5,683 nucleotides of DNA from assembly GCA_029933995.1 (NCBI GenBank), contig JAOZNB010000081.1, positions 1 through 5,683 of the forward strand. The letters run 5' to 3'. The translations under genes and the position numbers were made by a program. Numbering within the stretch: the stretch's first letter is position 1; each line of letters begins with the position of its first letter. Below, piece by piece: positions 1 through 4,297 of the stretch. The stretch is from Candidatus Moraniibacteriota bacterium. GTDB taxonomy: Bacteria > Patescibacteriota > Minisyncoccia > Moranbacterales > GCA-2747515. Under the pieces are notes generated by a model. It searched no databases and had not been told where the DNA came from. It was given only the letters and a program-made list of their open reading frames with translations.

Positions 1-2
1 TC

Positions 3-59
3 GCAGGTGTAACCTGCAGGATAGAAGCCACCAGCATCGCTGGTGGTCTTCACTTCTAT
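3..59. repeat. Pair of GC-rich hairpins beside prfA 3' end
   Basis: Two palindromes lie side by side. The first has 6-bp arms GCAGGT (3-8) and ACCTGC (12-17) around a 3-base loop. The second has perfect 8-bp arms CCACCAGC (28-35) and GCTGGTGG (39-46) around the loop ATC. It is extended by ATAGAAG (21-27) against CTTCTAT (53-59), with TCTTCA left as a bulge. The GC content is far above that of the surroundings. On the minus strand it lies directly after the prfA stop codon, but no U-run follows the stem in that direction, so it is not a standard intrinsic terminator for prfA. It may be a dispersed intergenic repeat, or a 3' structure that protects the mRNA. The palindromes are seen directly; the role is inferred. 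Confidence 0.6.
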
Positions 60-63
60 AAAA

Positions 64-1146
64 TTATTTTGTCTGTTGATCAAGTTTGATGCGGATATCT
101 TCTTCTTGTAGGGCTATTATTATTTCTTCTAGATTTCCATTTAGTACGTTTTCGAGTCCACTCCAATTTTGTTTTATGCGGTGGTCGGTGATTCTGTCTT
201 GTGGGAAGTTGTATGTGCGGATTTTTTCACTTCTGTCACCTGTGCCTACTTGGCTACGGCGTTCATCTCCAATTTCTTTTGCGTGTTTATCCTGTTCATT
301 TTGTAATACGCGTGAGCGAAGTACTTTCATGGCTTGTACTTTATTTTTACCTTGGGATTTGCCATCTTGGCATGATACCACTGTGCCTGTGGGTATATGA
401 GTGATACGTACTGCACTCATGGTTGTATTCACACTTTGACCACCAGGCCCGCTTGATGCAAATGTGTCAATTCTTAGGTCTTTTGCCTCAATATTTATAT
501 CAACTTCTTCTACTTCAGGCAGAACTGCTACGGTAGCGGTTGATGTGTGGATGCGGCCTTGTTTTTCTGTTTCAGGAACTCTTTGTACACGGTGTACACC
601 TGATTCATATTTCATGTATTTATATACTGGCTGGGTACCACTTGGTGCGTTTATTTCAAAAATAATTTCTTTGTAACCACCAATACCTGTGCTATTGGAG
701 TGTATTATGATAACTTTCCAGCCTTTTAATTCTGCTAGACGTGAATACATGCGAAATAAGTTTGCAGCAAAGAGTGCAGACTCGTCACCACCAGCACCTC
801 CACGAATTTCAACAATAACATTTTTTGTATCACTAGGATCTTTTGGTAATAATAAGACTTCTAATTCTTTTTCTAAAATACTTATTTGAGGTGCAAGTTC
901 AAGATTTTCTTCCATGGCCATTTCTTTTAATTCAGTATCAGTTTCTGTATTGACGATTTCAGCATTATCTTTCATGGTGGCAGTGATTTCTTCGTATTGA
1001 GTAATCTTTTCCATTACGGCATTCATTTCAGCCTGTTTTTTAGATAGGGCTATCATTTTTTGAGGATTTTGGGAAATATTTGGGTCATTTAATTCCTCTG
1101 AAATATTAGTGTATTCTTTTTTAACTTTATTTATAATGTCTTGCAT
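64..1146 (-). CDS. prfA: Peptide chain release factor 1 (RF1)
   Basis: Class I release factor that reads UAA and UAG in the ribosomal A site and triggers hydrolysis of peptidyl-tRNA. At 360 residues it matches the family's usual length and appears complete. The codon-recognition tripeptide has the RF1 pattern P-x-T, here PET at 191-193 within VHRVQRVPETEKQGRIHTS. The catalytic GGQ is at 235-237 within SSGPGGQSVNTT; its glutamine is the usual site of methylation by PrmC. The N-terminal ~95 residues are charged and helical (domain 1), and the C-terminal part has the RSEKIRTYNFPQDRITDHR block typical of RF1/RF2. The stop is TAA. The gene lies downstream of rpmE on the same strand, a neighbour relation common in bacteria, but no prmC follows within the window. 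It has its own promoter, and no Shine-Dalgarno precedes the ATG. The P-x-T motif excludes RF2, which has SPF. Confidence 0.98.
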   Translation of the reverse strand: MQDIINKVKKEYTNISEELNDPNISQNPQKMIALSKKQAEMNAVMEKITQYEEITATMKDNAEIVNTETDTELKEMAMEENLELAPQISILEKELEVLLLPKDPSDTKNVIVEIRGGAGGDESALFAANLFRMYSRLAELKGWKVIIIHSNSTGIGGYKEIIFEINAPSGTQPVYKYMKYESGVHRVQRVPETEKQGRIHTSTATVAVLPEVEEVDINIEAKDLRIDTFASSGPGGQSVNTTMSAVRITHIPTGTVVSCQDGKSQGKNKVQAMKVLRSRVLQNEQDKHAKEIGDERRSQVGTGDRSEKIRTYNFPQDRITDHRIKQNWSGLENVLNGNLEEIIIALQEEDIRIKLDQQTK

Positions 1147-1173
1147 AAGATATGTATGTAATTACTATGTTGT

Positions 1174-1202
1174 ACTATACGGTAGATTACCGTTGTAGTC
1201 AA
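1174..1202 (-). promoter_or_regulatory. prfA promoter with inverted repeat in the spacer
   Basis: Reading the minus strand, TTGACT (1202-1197) and TATAGT (1179-1174) are separated by 17 bases, each one mismatch from the sigma-70 consensus. The start of transcription should fall near 1167, about 20 bases before the prfA ATG. The spacer contains the inverted repeat ACGGTA-GAT-TACCGT (1179-1193), which sits between the two hexamers and could be an operator. The promoter lies downstream of the rpmE terminator, so prfA can be expressed independently of rpmE. Confidence 0.75.
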
Positions 1203-1225
1203 AGATAAATATTGAGAATTAGCAT

Positions 1226-1262
1226 AAACAAAAACACCTATCTATAAGTAGACAGGTGTTTT
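1226..1262 (-). terminator. Intrinsic terminator of rpmE
   Basis: Arms AAAACACCT (1231-1239) and AGGTGTTTT (1254-1262) are complementary. Four further pairs form inside after one A-C mismatch (1241-1244 with 1249-1252), closing a TAAG loop. On the minus strand the stem runs straight into TTTTTGTTT (1234-1226). It begins 13 bases after the rpmE stop codon, so it should separate rpmE from prfA. Confidence 0.85.
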
Positions 1263-1275
1263 ATAAAGATTATTG

Positions 1276-1566
1276 TTATGCAGTAACTTTTTCTTGTTTT
1301 TCAATTTTTGCAGCTTTCTTTTGTTCTTTGCTCTTAACATCTTTTCGAGTACCTTTTGTTTTCTTTGTTTTTGCTGCAAGTTTTTTGAAGCGTTCTACAC
1401 GTCCTGTAGAGTCAACGATTTTCTTCTTGCCAGTATAAACTGGATGACATTGTGAACATGTTTCAATAGTGAGTTTTTCTCTTGTTGCTCCAATTGCAAA
1501 TTCTGCACCACAAGAACAAGTGGTTTTTGCATCTTTATAATACTTTGGATGTATATCGCTTTTCAT
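1276..1566 (-). CDS. rpmE: 50S ribosomal protein L31, zinc-binding type, with basic C-terminal tail
   Basis: L31 bridges the central protuberance of the large subunit and the head of the small subunit. The start MKSDIHPKYYKDAKTTCSCG and the block ETCSQCHPVYTGKKK are diagnostic. Four cysteines at 17, 19, 37 and 40 match the zinc site of the C+ form (E. coli Cys16, 18, 37 and 40). The family core ends near residue 65 (GRVERFKKL). About 30 further residues, very rich in Lys with Ala, Glu and Thr, make the protein 96 residues against about 70 in E. coli. This tail probably lies on rRNA; that is inference. The stop is TAA and is followed by a terminator. It is transcribed divergently from rpsB. 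No Shine-Dalgarno is seen; the ATG was chosen because it begins the conserved MK.DIHP motif. Confidence 0.97.
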   Translation of the reverse strand: MKSDIHPKYYKDAKTTCSCGAEFAIGATREKLTIETCSQCHPVYTGKKKIVDSTGRVERFKKLAAKTKKTKGTRKDVKSKEQKKAAKIEKQEKVTA

Positions 1567-1593
1567 GATAAAGTCAAAATAAATTAATATATA

Positions 1594-1620
1594 ACAAACA
1601 CAGCAAAACTACTGGTTTGT
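1594..1620 (-). promoter_or_regulatory. Stem-loop in the rpmE (L31) leader
   Basis: ACAAAC (1594-1599) pairs with GTTTGT (1615-1620) and CAG (1601-1603) with CTG (1612-1614). A single base at 1600 bulges out and the loop has 8 bases. Read on the minus strand, this is the first structure of the predicted mRNA, starting about 6 bases after the expected transcription start and ending about 28 bases before the ATG. L31 leaders that bind L31 are known in several bacterial groups. This hairpin is a candidate of the same kind but is not recognised as a member of a described family. Confidence 0.4.
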
Positions 1621-1632
1621 ATCACTTAGAAC

Positions 1633-1661
1633 AGATTAGCACAATTTCTTTTAATTGACAA
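1633..1661 (-). promoter_or_regulatory. rpmE promoter (extended -10)
   Basis: On the minus strand, TTGTCA (1661-1656) is followed after 17 bases by TAATCT (1638-1633). The three bases just before the -10 read TGC, an extended -10 element. Transcription should begin near 1626, giving a leader of about 60 bases. The -35 overlaps the plus-strand TTGACA of the proposed rpsB promoter. Confidence 0.7.
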
Positions 1662-1683
1662 GAGTACGTGAATCCTGTACCAT
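1655..1683 (+). promoter_or_regulatory. Proposed rpsB promoter sharing the -35 with rpmE
   Basis: A perfect TTGACA (1655-1660) is followed after 17 bases by TACCAT (1678-1683), a 4 of 6 match. TACAAT (1683-1688) is a better hexamer but would need a 22-base spacer. Transcription from here gives a leader of about 115 bases that contains the hairpin at 1719-1762. A second candidate closer to the gene is TTGATA (1751-1756), 18 bases, TATATA (1775-1780). It would give a leader of under 20 bases and bypass the hairpin. Confidence 0.45.
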
Positions 1684-1718
1684 ACAATGCATTAATTAAT
1701 CAAGTATATATTTGTAAG

Positions 1719-1762
1719 GGTCCATTCCTGTTGATGATGTTTTGGTGTCATTGATAAGGACC
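1719..1762 (+). promoter_or_regulatory. Nested stem-loop in the rpsB (S2) leader
   Basis: GGTCC (1719-1723) pairs with GGACC (1758-1762). Inside, TTGATGA (1731-1737) pairs with TCATTGA (1748-1754), with two G-U pairs, around a 10-base loop. An asymmetric internal loop joins the two helices. No U-run follows, so it is not a terminator. Ribosomal protein S2 represses its own operon through a leader RNA in gammaproteobacteria; this structure is in the right place for a comparable element. The GC-rich outer helix stands out in AT-rich flanks. Fold and role are inferred by eye. Confidence 0.4.
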
Positions 1763-1790
1763 GCTATTTGAAAATATATATGTAATATTT

Positions 1791-1795
1791 AAGGA
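1791..1795 (+). promoter_or_regulatory. Shine-Dalgarno of rpsB
   Basis: AAGGA lies 9 bases before the ATG at 1805. It supports this start, which lies about 40 codons before the conserved S2 core, so the N-terminal extension is likely real. It is the only clear Shine-Dalgarno among the six complete genes. Confidence 0.7.
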
Positions 1796-1804
1796 TAAAG
1801 TGTT

Positions 1805-2581
1805 ATGAATGATGATAAAAAAGTAACGGAGAAGGAGTTAAATAAAGGAAAAGATGTAAAGGAAATAAAGCAAGTAGGACGGAAGAATATTTTTGATACA
1901 TATGACTATGATAGTCTAGAATTATCAATGCCAGCTTTATTAAAAGCAGGTGTGCATTTTGGACATCAAAAATCACGTAGAAATCCAAAAATGGATGACT
2001 ATATTTTTACAACTAGAAATAATATTAATATTATTGATCTTGAAAAAACAGTAAAGCTTACAAAAGAGGCTTTAGATTTTTTGACTTCTATAAAAAAGAG
2101 TGGAAAACAAATTTTGTTTGTGGGAACAAAAAAACAAACACGTGATCTTGTTATTGATATTGCTACCTATACGGATAATCCATTCGTAGTAGAGAGATGG
2201 TTAGGTGGCACATTGACAAACTTTGGAAATATTAGAAAGAGAACGCGATATATGACACGTTTGAGAAATCAAATTGAAAAAGGTGATATAAAGAAATATA
2301 CAAAGTTTGAACAAATGAAAAAAATGGATGAAGTGGAAAAATTGGAAAGACGTATGGGTGGGATTGCAGAGATGGGGTCAAATCCGGGTGTTATATTTGT
2401 AACAGATGTTGAAGCTGATAAATTAGCAATTCGTGAAGCAAATATTGTAGGTGTTCCAGTAGTTGCCCTTGTGGATACAAATGTTAATCCAGAAGGCGTA
2501 ACATATCCGATTCCTGCAAATGATGATGCAATTTCATCACTTACAGTTATGTTGGCACATATTGCTAAAGAGTTGAAATAA
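1805..2581 (+). CDS. rpsB: 30S ribosomal protein S2 with basic N-terminal extension
   Basis: S2 is a peripheral small-subunit protein needed for assembly and for binding S1 where S1 is present. The core starts at MPALLKAGVHFGHQKSRRNP (42-61). It continues with RNNINIIDLEKT (71-82), the VVERWLGGTLTNF block (128-140), the helical coiled-coil insertion around 142-182, and the end AIREANIVGVPVVALVDTN and NPEGVTYPIPANDDAISS. All these family blocks are present in order. Compared with E. coli S2 (241 residues) there are about 35 extra N-terminal residues rich in Lys, Asp and Glu, and the protein ends soon after the last core helix. The stop is TAA. The gene is followed 49 bases later by tsf, the common rpsB-tsf pair. 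It is divergent from rpmE, with a structured leader that suggests autogenous control. Confidence 0.98.
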   Translation: MNDDKKVTEKELNKGKDVKEIKQVGRKNIFDTYDYDSLELSMPALLKAGVHFGHQKSRRNPKMDDYIFTTRNNINIIDLEKTVKLTKEALDFLTSIKKSGKQILFVGTKKQTRDLVIDIATYTDNPFVVERWLGGTLTNFGNIRKRTRYMTRLRNQIEKGDIKKYTKFEQMKKMDEVEKLERRMGGIAEMGSNPGVIFVTDVEADKLAIREANIVGVPVVALVDTNVNPEGVTYPIPANDDAISSLTVMLAHIAKELK

Positions 2582-2597
2582 TTTGAAAAATTTCAAA
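2582..2597 (+). repeat. AT-rich inverted repeat after the rpsB stop
   Basis: TTTGAAA (2582-2588) and TTTCAAA (2591-2597) form a 7-bp inverted repeat with a 2-base gap directly after the rpsB stop codon. A hairpin with so short a loop and so little GC would be weak. It may mark an mRNA processing point between rpsB and tsf, or be chance in AT-rich DNA. It has no following U-run, so it is not called a terminator. Confidence 0.3.
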
Positions 2598-2630
2598 ATA
2601 ATAAAAATATAATTTTAAAGTTTAGATATT

Positions 2631-3215
2631 ATGAGTACACTAGAACAAATAAAAAAATTACGAGAACAAACAGGTGCAGGAATTATTGAAGTAAAAAAAG
2701 CACTTGATGAGGCTAAGGGTGATGAAGATAAGGCAATTGAGCTTTTGCGTAAAAGCGGACAAGCTAAAGCGTCAAAAAAAGCTGATCGTAATGCCAGTGA
2801 AGGTATAATAGGTACATATGTGCACTCAAATCAAAAGATTGGTGCAATGGTAAAAATTCTTTGTGAAACAGATTTTGTTGCTATGAATGAAGATTTTCAA
2901 GTATTTGCTCAGGATATTGCAATGCATATTACAGCTACTGATCCACAATGTATAAGTCCAGAGGACGTAGATGCAGAATTTGTTGCTGCTGAGAGAGAAA
3001 TTTGGATAGAACAACTGAAAAATGAAGGAAAGCCAGAAGATATTATGGAAAAAATTATGGAAGGGAAAGAAAAGAAGCTACGTGCGGAATCAGCATTGTT
3101 GTCACAGCCCTTTGTAAAAAATCCTGATCAGACCGTAGAAGATCTTATGAATGAACTTATTGTAAAGATTGGGGAAAAAATTGAAATTGGTGAATTTGCA
3201 CGATTCTCATTCTAG
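2631..3215 (+). CDS. tsf: Elongation factor Ts, short form
   Basis: EF-Ts exchanges GDP for GTP on EF-Tu after each delivery of aminoacyl-tRNA. The N-terminal UBA-like domain (3-45) has the signature IKKLREQTGAGIIEVKKAL. The EF-Tu-contacting core holds ETDFVA at 79-84 and FAQDIAMHITATDP at 92-104. The C-terminal part includes LLSQPFVKNPDQTVEDLM and the ending IGEFARFSF. At 194 residues it is far shorter than the E. coli protein (283) and resembles the compact Thermus-type form with a single core subdomain. The stop is TAG. It follows rpsB by 49 bases and is likely co-transcribed with it. No Shine-Dalgarno is visible before the ATG, which was chosen because the family begins almost immediately with the UBA domain. 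Confidence 0.98.
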   Translation: MSTLEQIKKLREQTGAGIIEVKKALDEAKGDEDKAIELLRKSGQAKASKKADRNASEGIIGTYVHSNQKIGAMVKILCETDFVAMNEDFQVFAQDIAMHITATDPQCISPEDVDAEFVAAEREIWIEQLKNEGKPEDIMEKIMEGKEKKLRAESALLSQPFVKNPDQTVEDLMNELIVKIGEKIEIGEFARFSF

Positions 3216-3224
3216 CGGTATGAT
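3196..3224 (+). promoter_or_regulatory. Possible promoter at the tsf 3' end
   Basis: TTGCAC (3196-3201), 17 bases, then TATGAT (3219-3224), a 5 of 6 match. It lies across the last codons of tsf, 38 bases before the following gene. It could drive that gene independently or boost the operon's distal part. Read-through from rpsB-tsf is equally possible. Confidence 0.35.
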
Positions 3225-3262
3225 AGAAGTATAAGTAGTAGCGAGTATTTGTTTTAACTGAT

Positions 3263-3832
3263 ATGGTTTATTTGATTGTGCCACCTATTATCATTATCTT
3301 AGCGATTGCAATTTTAATTGTATTTCTTACACGTGTTTTGTCGTCAAAAAAAAGGGATAGTAGTAAGGGTCATGTGGTATTGAAAAATGTAGAGGAAGTT
3401 GATATTAGGAAAAAAATTAAAAAAGGAAAGCGATTTTTGCGGAAAAAAAGTGATACAGCTACCAAAAAAATTAAAAGAACATTAAAGTCAAAGAAAAAAT
3501 CAGATTCAGTAGATGCTAATAATAATGGAAAAGTAATGATACCAGGGATTGTAAGGGGTGGTGGTGTTGATAAGGTTGTAACATTGCGCAAAAAGAGCAT
3601 GGTTAGTGATAGAATTGCAGATGGTGAGGGTAGAGATGTTGTTGAGGTTGATATGATGAAAGGAATAGAGAAAGAACCTCAAAATAGCAAAAAGTATGAA
3701 TCTCTAGCAGATTATTATATGGAGCATGAAAAGTTTGAAGATGCAAGAGAGTGTTATAAATATGTTTTAAGGTTAGATCCTAGACATAAGCGTGCACAAG
3801 TTGCAATGAAAAATCTTGATAGAGTTTTATAG
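3263..3832 (+). CDS. Membrane-anchored basic protein with one TPR motif, function unknown
   Basis: This is a 189-residue protein without a recognisable enzyme domain. Residues 4-22 are a strongly hydrophobic segment (IVPPIIIILAIAILIVFL), followed at once by Arg and a Lys/Arg-rich stretch (28-80). By the positive-inside rule this predicts a single anchor with the rest in the cytoplasm. Residues 81-140 look flexible. The C-terminal 143-176 match one tetratricopeptide repeat, with SLADYYMEHEKFEDARECYK and VLRLDPRHKRAQ showing the A/Y/A-P positions of the motif. TPRs bind proteins. The basic linker could contact RNA or ribosomes, which would suit a gene 47 bases after tsf, but that is inference. 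No Shine-Dalgarno precedes the ATG, and the stop is TAG. The uninterrupted frame, hydrophobic start and clear TPR make it a real gene. Confidence 0.85.
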   Translation: MVYLIVPPIIIILAIAILIVFLTRVLSSKKRDSSKGHVVLKNVEEVDIRKKIKKGKRFLRKKSDTATKKIKRTLKSKKKSDSVDANNNGKVMIPGIVRGGGVDKVVTLRKKSMVSDRIADGEGRDVVEVDMMKGIEKEPQNSKKYESLADYYMEHEKFEDARECYKYVLRLDPRHKRAQVAMKNLDRVL

Positions 3833-3841
3833 GGAGTAGTA

Positions 3842-3870
3842 TTGCATTTTTTATTTCATCAGTATATACT
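3842..3870 (+). promoter_or_regulatory. Possible promoter of the tRNA cluster
   Basis: TTGCAT (3842-3847), 17 bases, then TATACT (3865-3870). The -10 is a 5 of 6 match; the -35 is weak. The predicted start near 3877 is only about 4 bases before the tRNA-Thr(UGU) 5' end. The -10 lies inside the perfect palindrome at 3855-3876. The tRNAs may also be reached by read-through from the upstream operon, since no terminator intervenes. Confidence 0.4.
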
Positions 3871-3876
3871 GATGAA
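3855..3876. repeat. Perfect 22-bp palindrome upstream of tRNA-Thr(UGU)
   Basis: The left half TTCATCAGTAT (3855-3865) is exactly reverse-complementary to the right half (3866-3876). It ends 4 bases before the first base of the mature tRNA and 22 bases after the stop of the TPR gene. No T-run follows on the plus strand and none on the minus strand, so it is not an intrinsic terminator. It may be an operator, given that it covers a possible -10, or an RNA hairpin at which the mRNA and tRNA parts of a joint transcript are separated. Confidence 0.6.
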
Positions 3877-3880
3877 GTAT

Positions 3881-3953
3881 GCCACTTTAGCTCAGTTGGT
3901 AGAGCATCGGTTTTGTAAACCGCAGGTCGTCAGTTCGAATCTGACAAGTGGCT
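3881..3953 (+). tRNA. tRNA-Thr (anticodon UGU)
   Basis: A full cloverleaf of 73 bases. The acceptor GCCACTT pairs perfectly with AAGTGGC, the D arm GCTC pairs with GAGC, and the anticodon loop TTTGTAA places TGT at 3914-3916. The T arm is GTCAG-TTCGAAT-CTGAC. The variable loop is AGGTC. The outermost anticodon-stem pair (3907-3923) is a T-C mismatch. The discriminator is T. CCA is not encoded; the bases that follow are CAT. It reads ACA and, by wobble, probably other Thr codons. Confidence 0.97.
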
Positions 3954-3988
3954 CATTAAAATTACAGATAATATAAACATAAGTCATT

Positions 3989-4071
3989 GGGTCGGTGGCA
4001 GAGTGGTCAAATGCACCTGACTGTAAATCAGGCAACTTCGGTTTACGGGGGTTCAAATCCCTCCCGGCCCA
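3989..4071 (+). tRNA. tRNA-Tyr (anticodon GUA)
   Basis: An 83-base type II tRNA with a long variable arm (4033-4046). The acceptor GGGTCGG pairs with CCGGCCC with one T-G wobble. The anticodon stem is CCTGA/TCAGG around the loop CTGTAAA, which puts GTA at 4023-4025. The T arm is GGGGG-TTCAAAT-CCCTC. The discriminator is A. CCA is not encoded; CA follows. It lies 35 bases after tRNA-Thr(UGU) with no terminator between, so the two are probably co-transcribed. Confidence 0.97.
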
Positions 4072-4089
4072 CACGAAAGATAGAAAAGT

Positions 4090-4120
4090 AGCCGAGGATT
4101 AATCCTTGGCTTTCTTTTTT
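4090..4120 (+). terminator. Strong intrinsic terminator between tRNA-Tyr and tRNA-Thr(GGU)
   Basis: AGCCGAGGATT (4090-4100) and AATCCTTGGCT (4101-4111) are complementary over 11 positions with one G-U pair, leaving a tetraloop or a slightly larger loop. The stem is followed by TTTCTTTTTT (4111-4120). The T-run ends at the base before the mature tRNA-Thr(GGU). It should end the Thr-Tyr transcript. Confidence 0.9.
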
Positions 4121-4194
4121 GCCAATGTAGCTCAGTTGGTAGTAGCGCATCCATGGTAAGGATGAGGTCAGCAGTTCGATTCTGCTCATTGGCT
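4121..4194 (+). tRNA. tRNA-Thr (anticodon GGU)
   Basis: The acceptor GCCAATG pairs with CATTGGC. The anticodon stem CATCC/GGATG encloses the loop ATGGTAA with GGT at 4155-4157. The T arm is AGCAG-TTCGATT-CTGCT and the discriminator is T. At 74 bases it is one longer than expected. The D arm reads GTAGC where GAGC is usual, so one base (T at 4143) is probably extruded from the D stem. The loop base at 4153 (position 32) is A, also uncommon. CCA is not encoded; CA follows. No separate promoter is visible because the terminator T-run abuts its 5' end, so expression may rely on read-through. Confidence 0.93.
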
Positions 4195-4209
4195 CAAATA
4201 AATATAGCC

Positions 4210-4237
4210 TTGATATGTATGGATAGTATGTTATAAT
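4210..4237 (+). promoter_or_regulatory. tRNA-Trp promoter, extended -10
   Basis: TTGATA (4210-4215), 16 bases, then a consensus TATAAT (4232-4237), preceded by TGT (4229-4231), an extended -10. It is the best promoter in the window. Transcription should start near 4244, about 49 bases before the mature tRNA, so the leader contains the GC-rich hairpin at 4262-4276. Confidence 0.8.
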
Positions 4238-4261
4238 TTGTAGAGTATAAAAATTGCATAA

Positions 4262-4297
4262 GCGGGCATTGCCCGCCGAAGCCTTTGTGAAAGCGGG
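4262..4297 (+). repeat. GC-rich palindromic repeat running into tRNA-Trp
   Basis: GCGGGC (4262-4267) and GCCCGC (4271-4276) form a perfect 6-bp hairpin with the loop ATT. CCCGC (4272-4276) can instead pair with GCGGG (4293-4297), with CTTT/AAAG (4283-4286, 4290-4293) overlapping inside. The second copy of GCGGG is the first five bases of tRNA-Trp. The composition is unlike the AT-rich flanks. The pattern recalls short palindromic repeats scattered through some Parcubacteria genomes; that is from memory and unverified. Confidence 0.6.

Noticed and set aside
1..59. attC-like recombination site
   Set aside because: There is a bulged palindrome, but no GTTRRRY/RYYYAAC core sites and no gene cassette beside it.
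86..889. Plus-strand frames of 66-104 codons inside prfA
   Set aside because: They lie fully antisense to a complete, motif-confirmed RF1 gene and show no protein-like pattern.
3370..3600. Minus-strand frame of 76 codons within the TPR-protein gene
   Set aside because: It is rich in Phe and Leu because it is antisense to a lysine-rich segment. It has no start signals, and the opposite strand has a better gene.
3855..3876. Palindrome as a terminator of the rpsB-tsf operon
   Set aside because: The T-rich stretch lies upstream of the stem on the plus strand, and neither strand has a U-run after it.
3953..4194. Discriminator T in both tRNA-Thr genes as an anomaly
   Set aside because: E. coli has A here, but T at this position in tRNA-Thr occurs in other bacteria, so it is not unusual enough to report.
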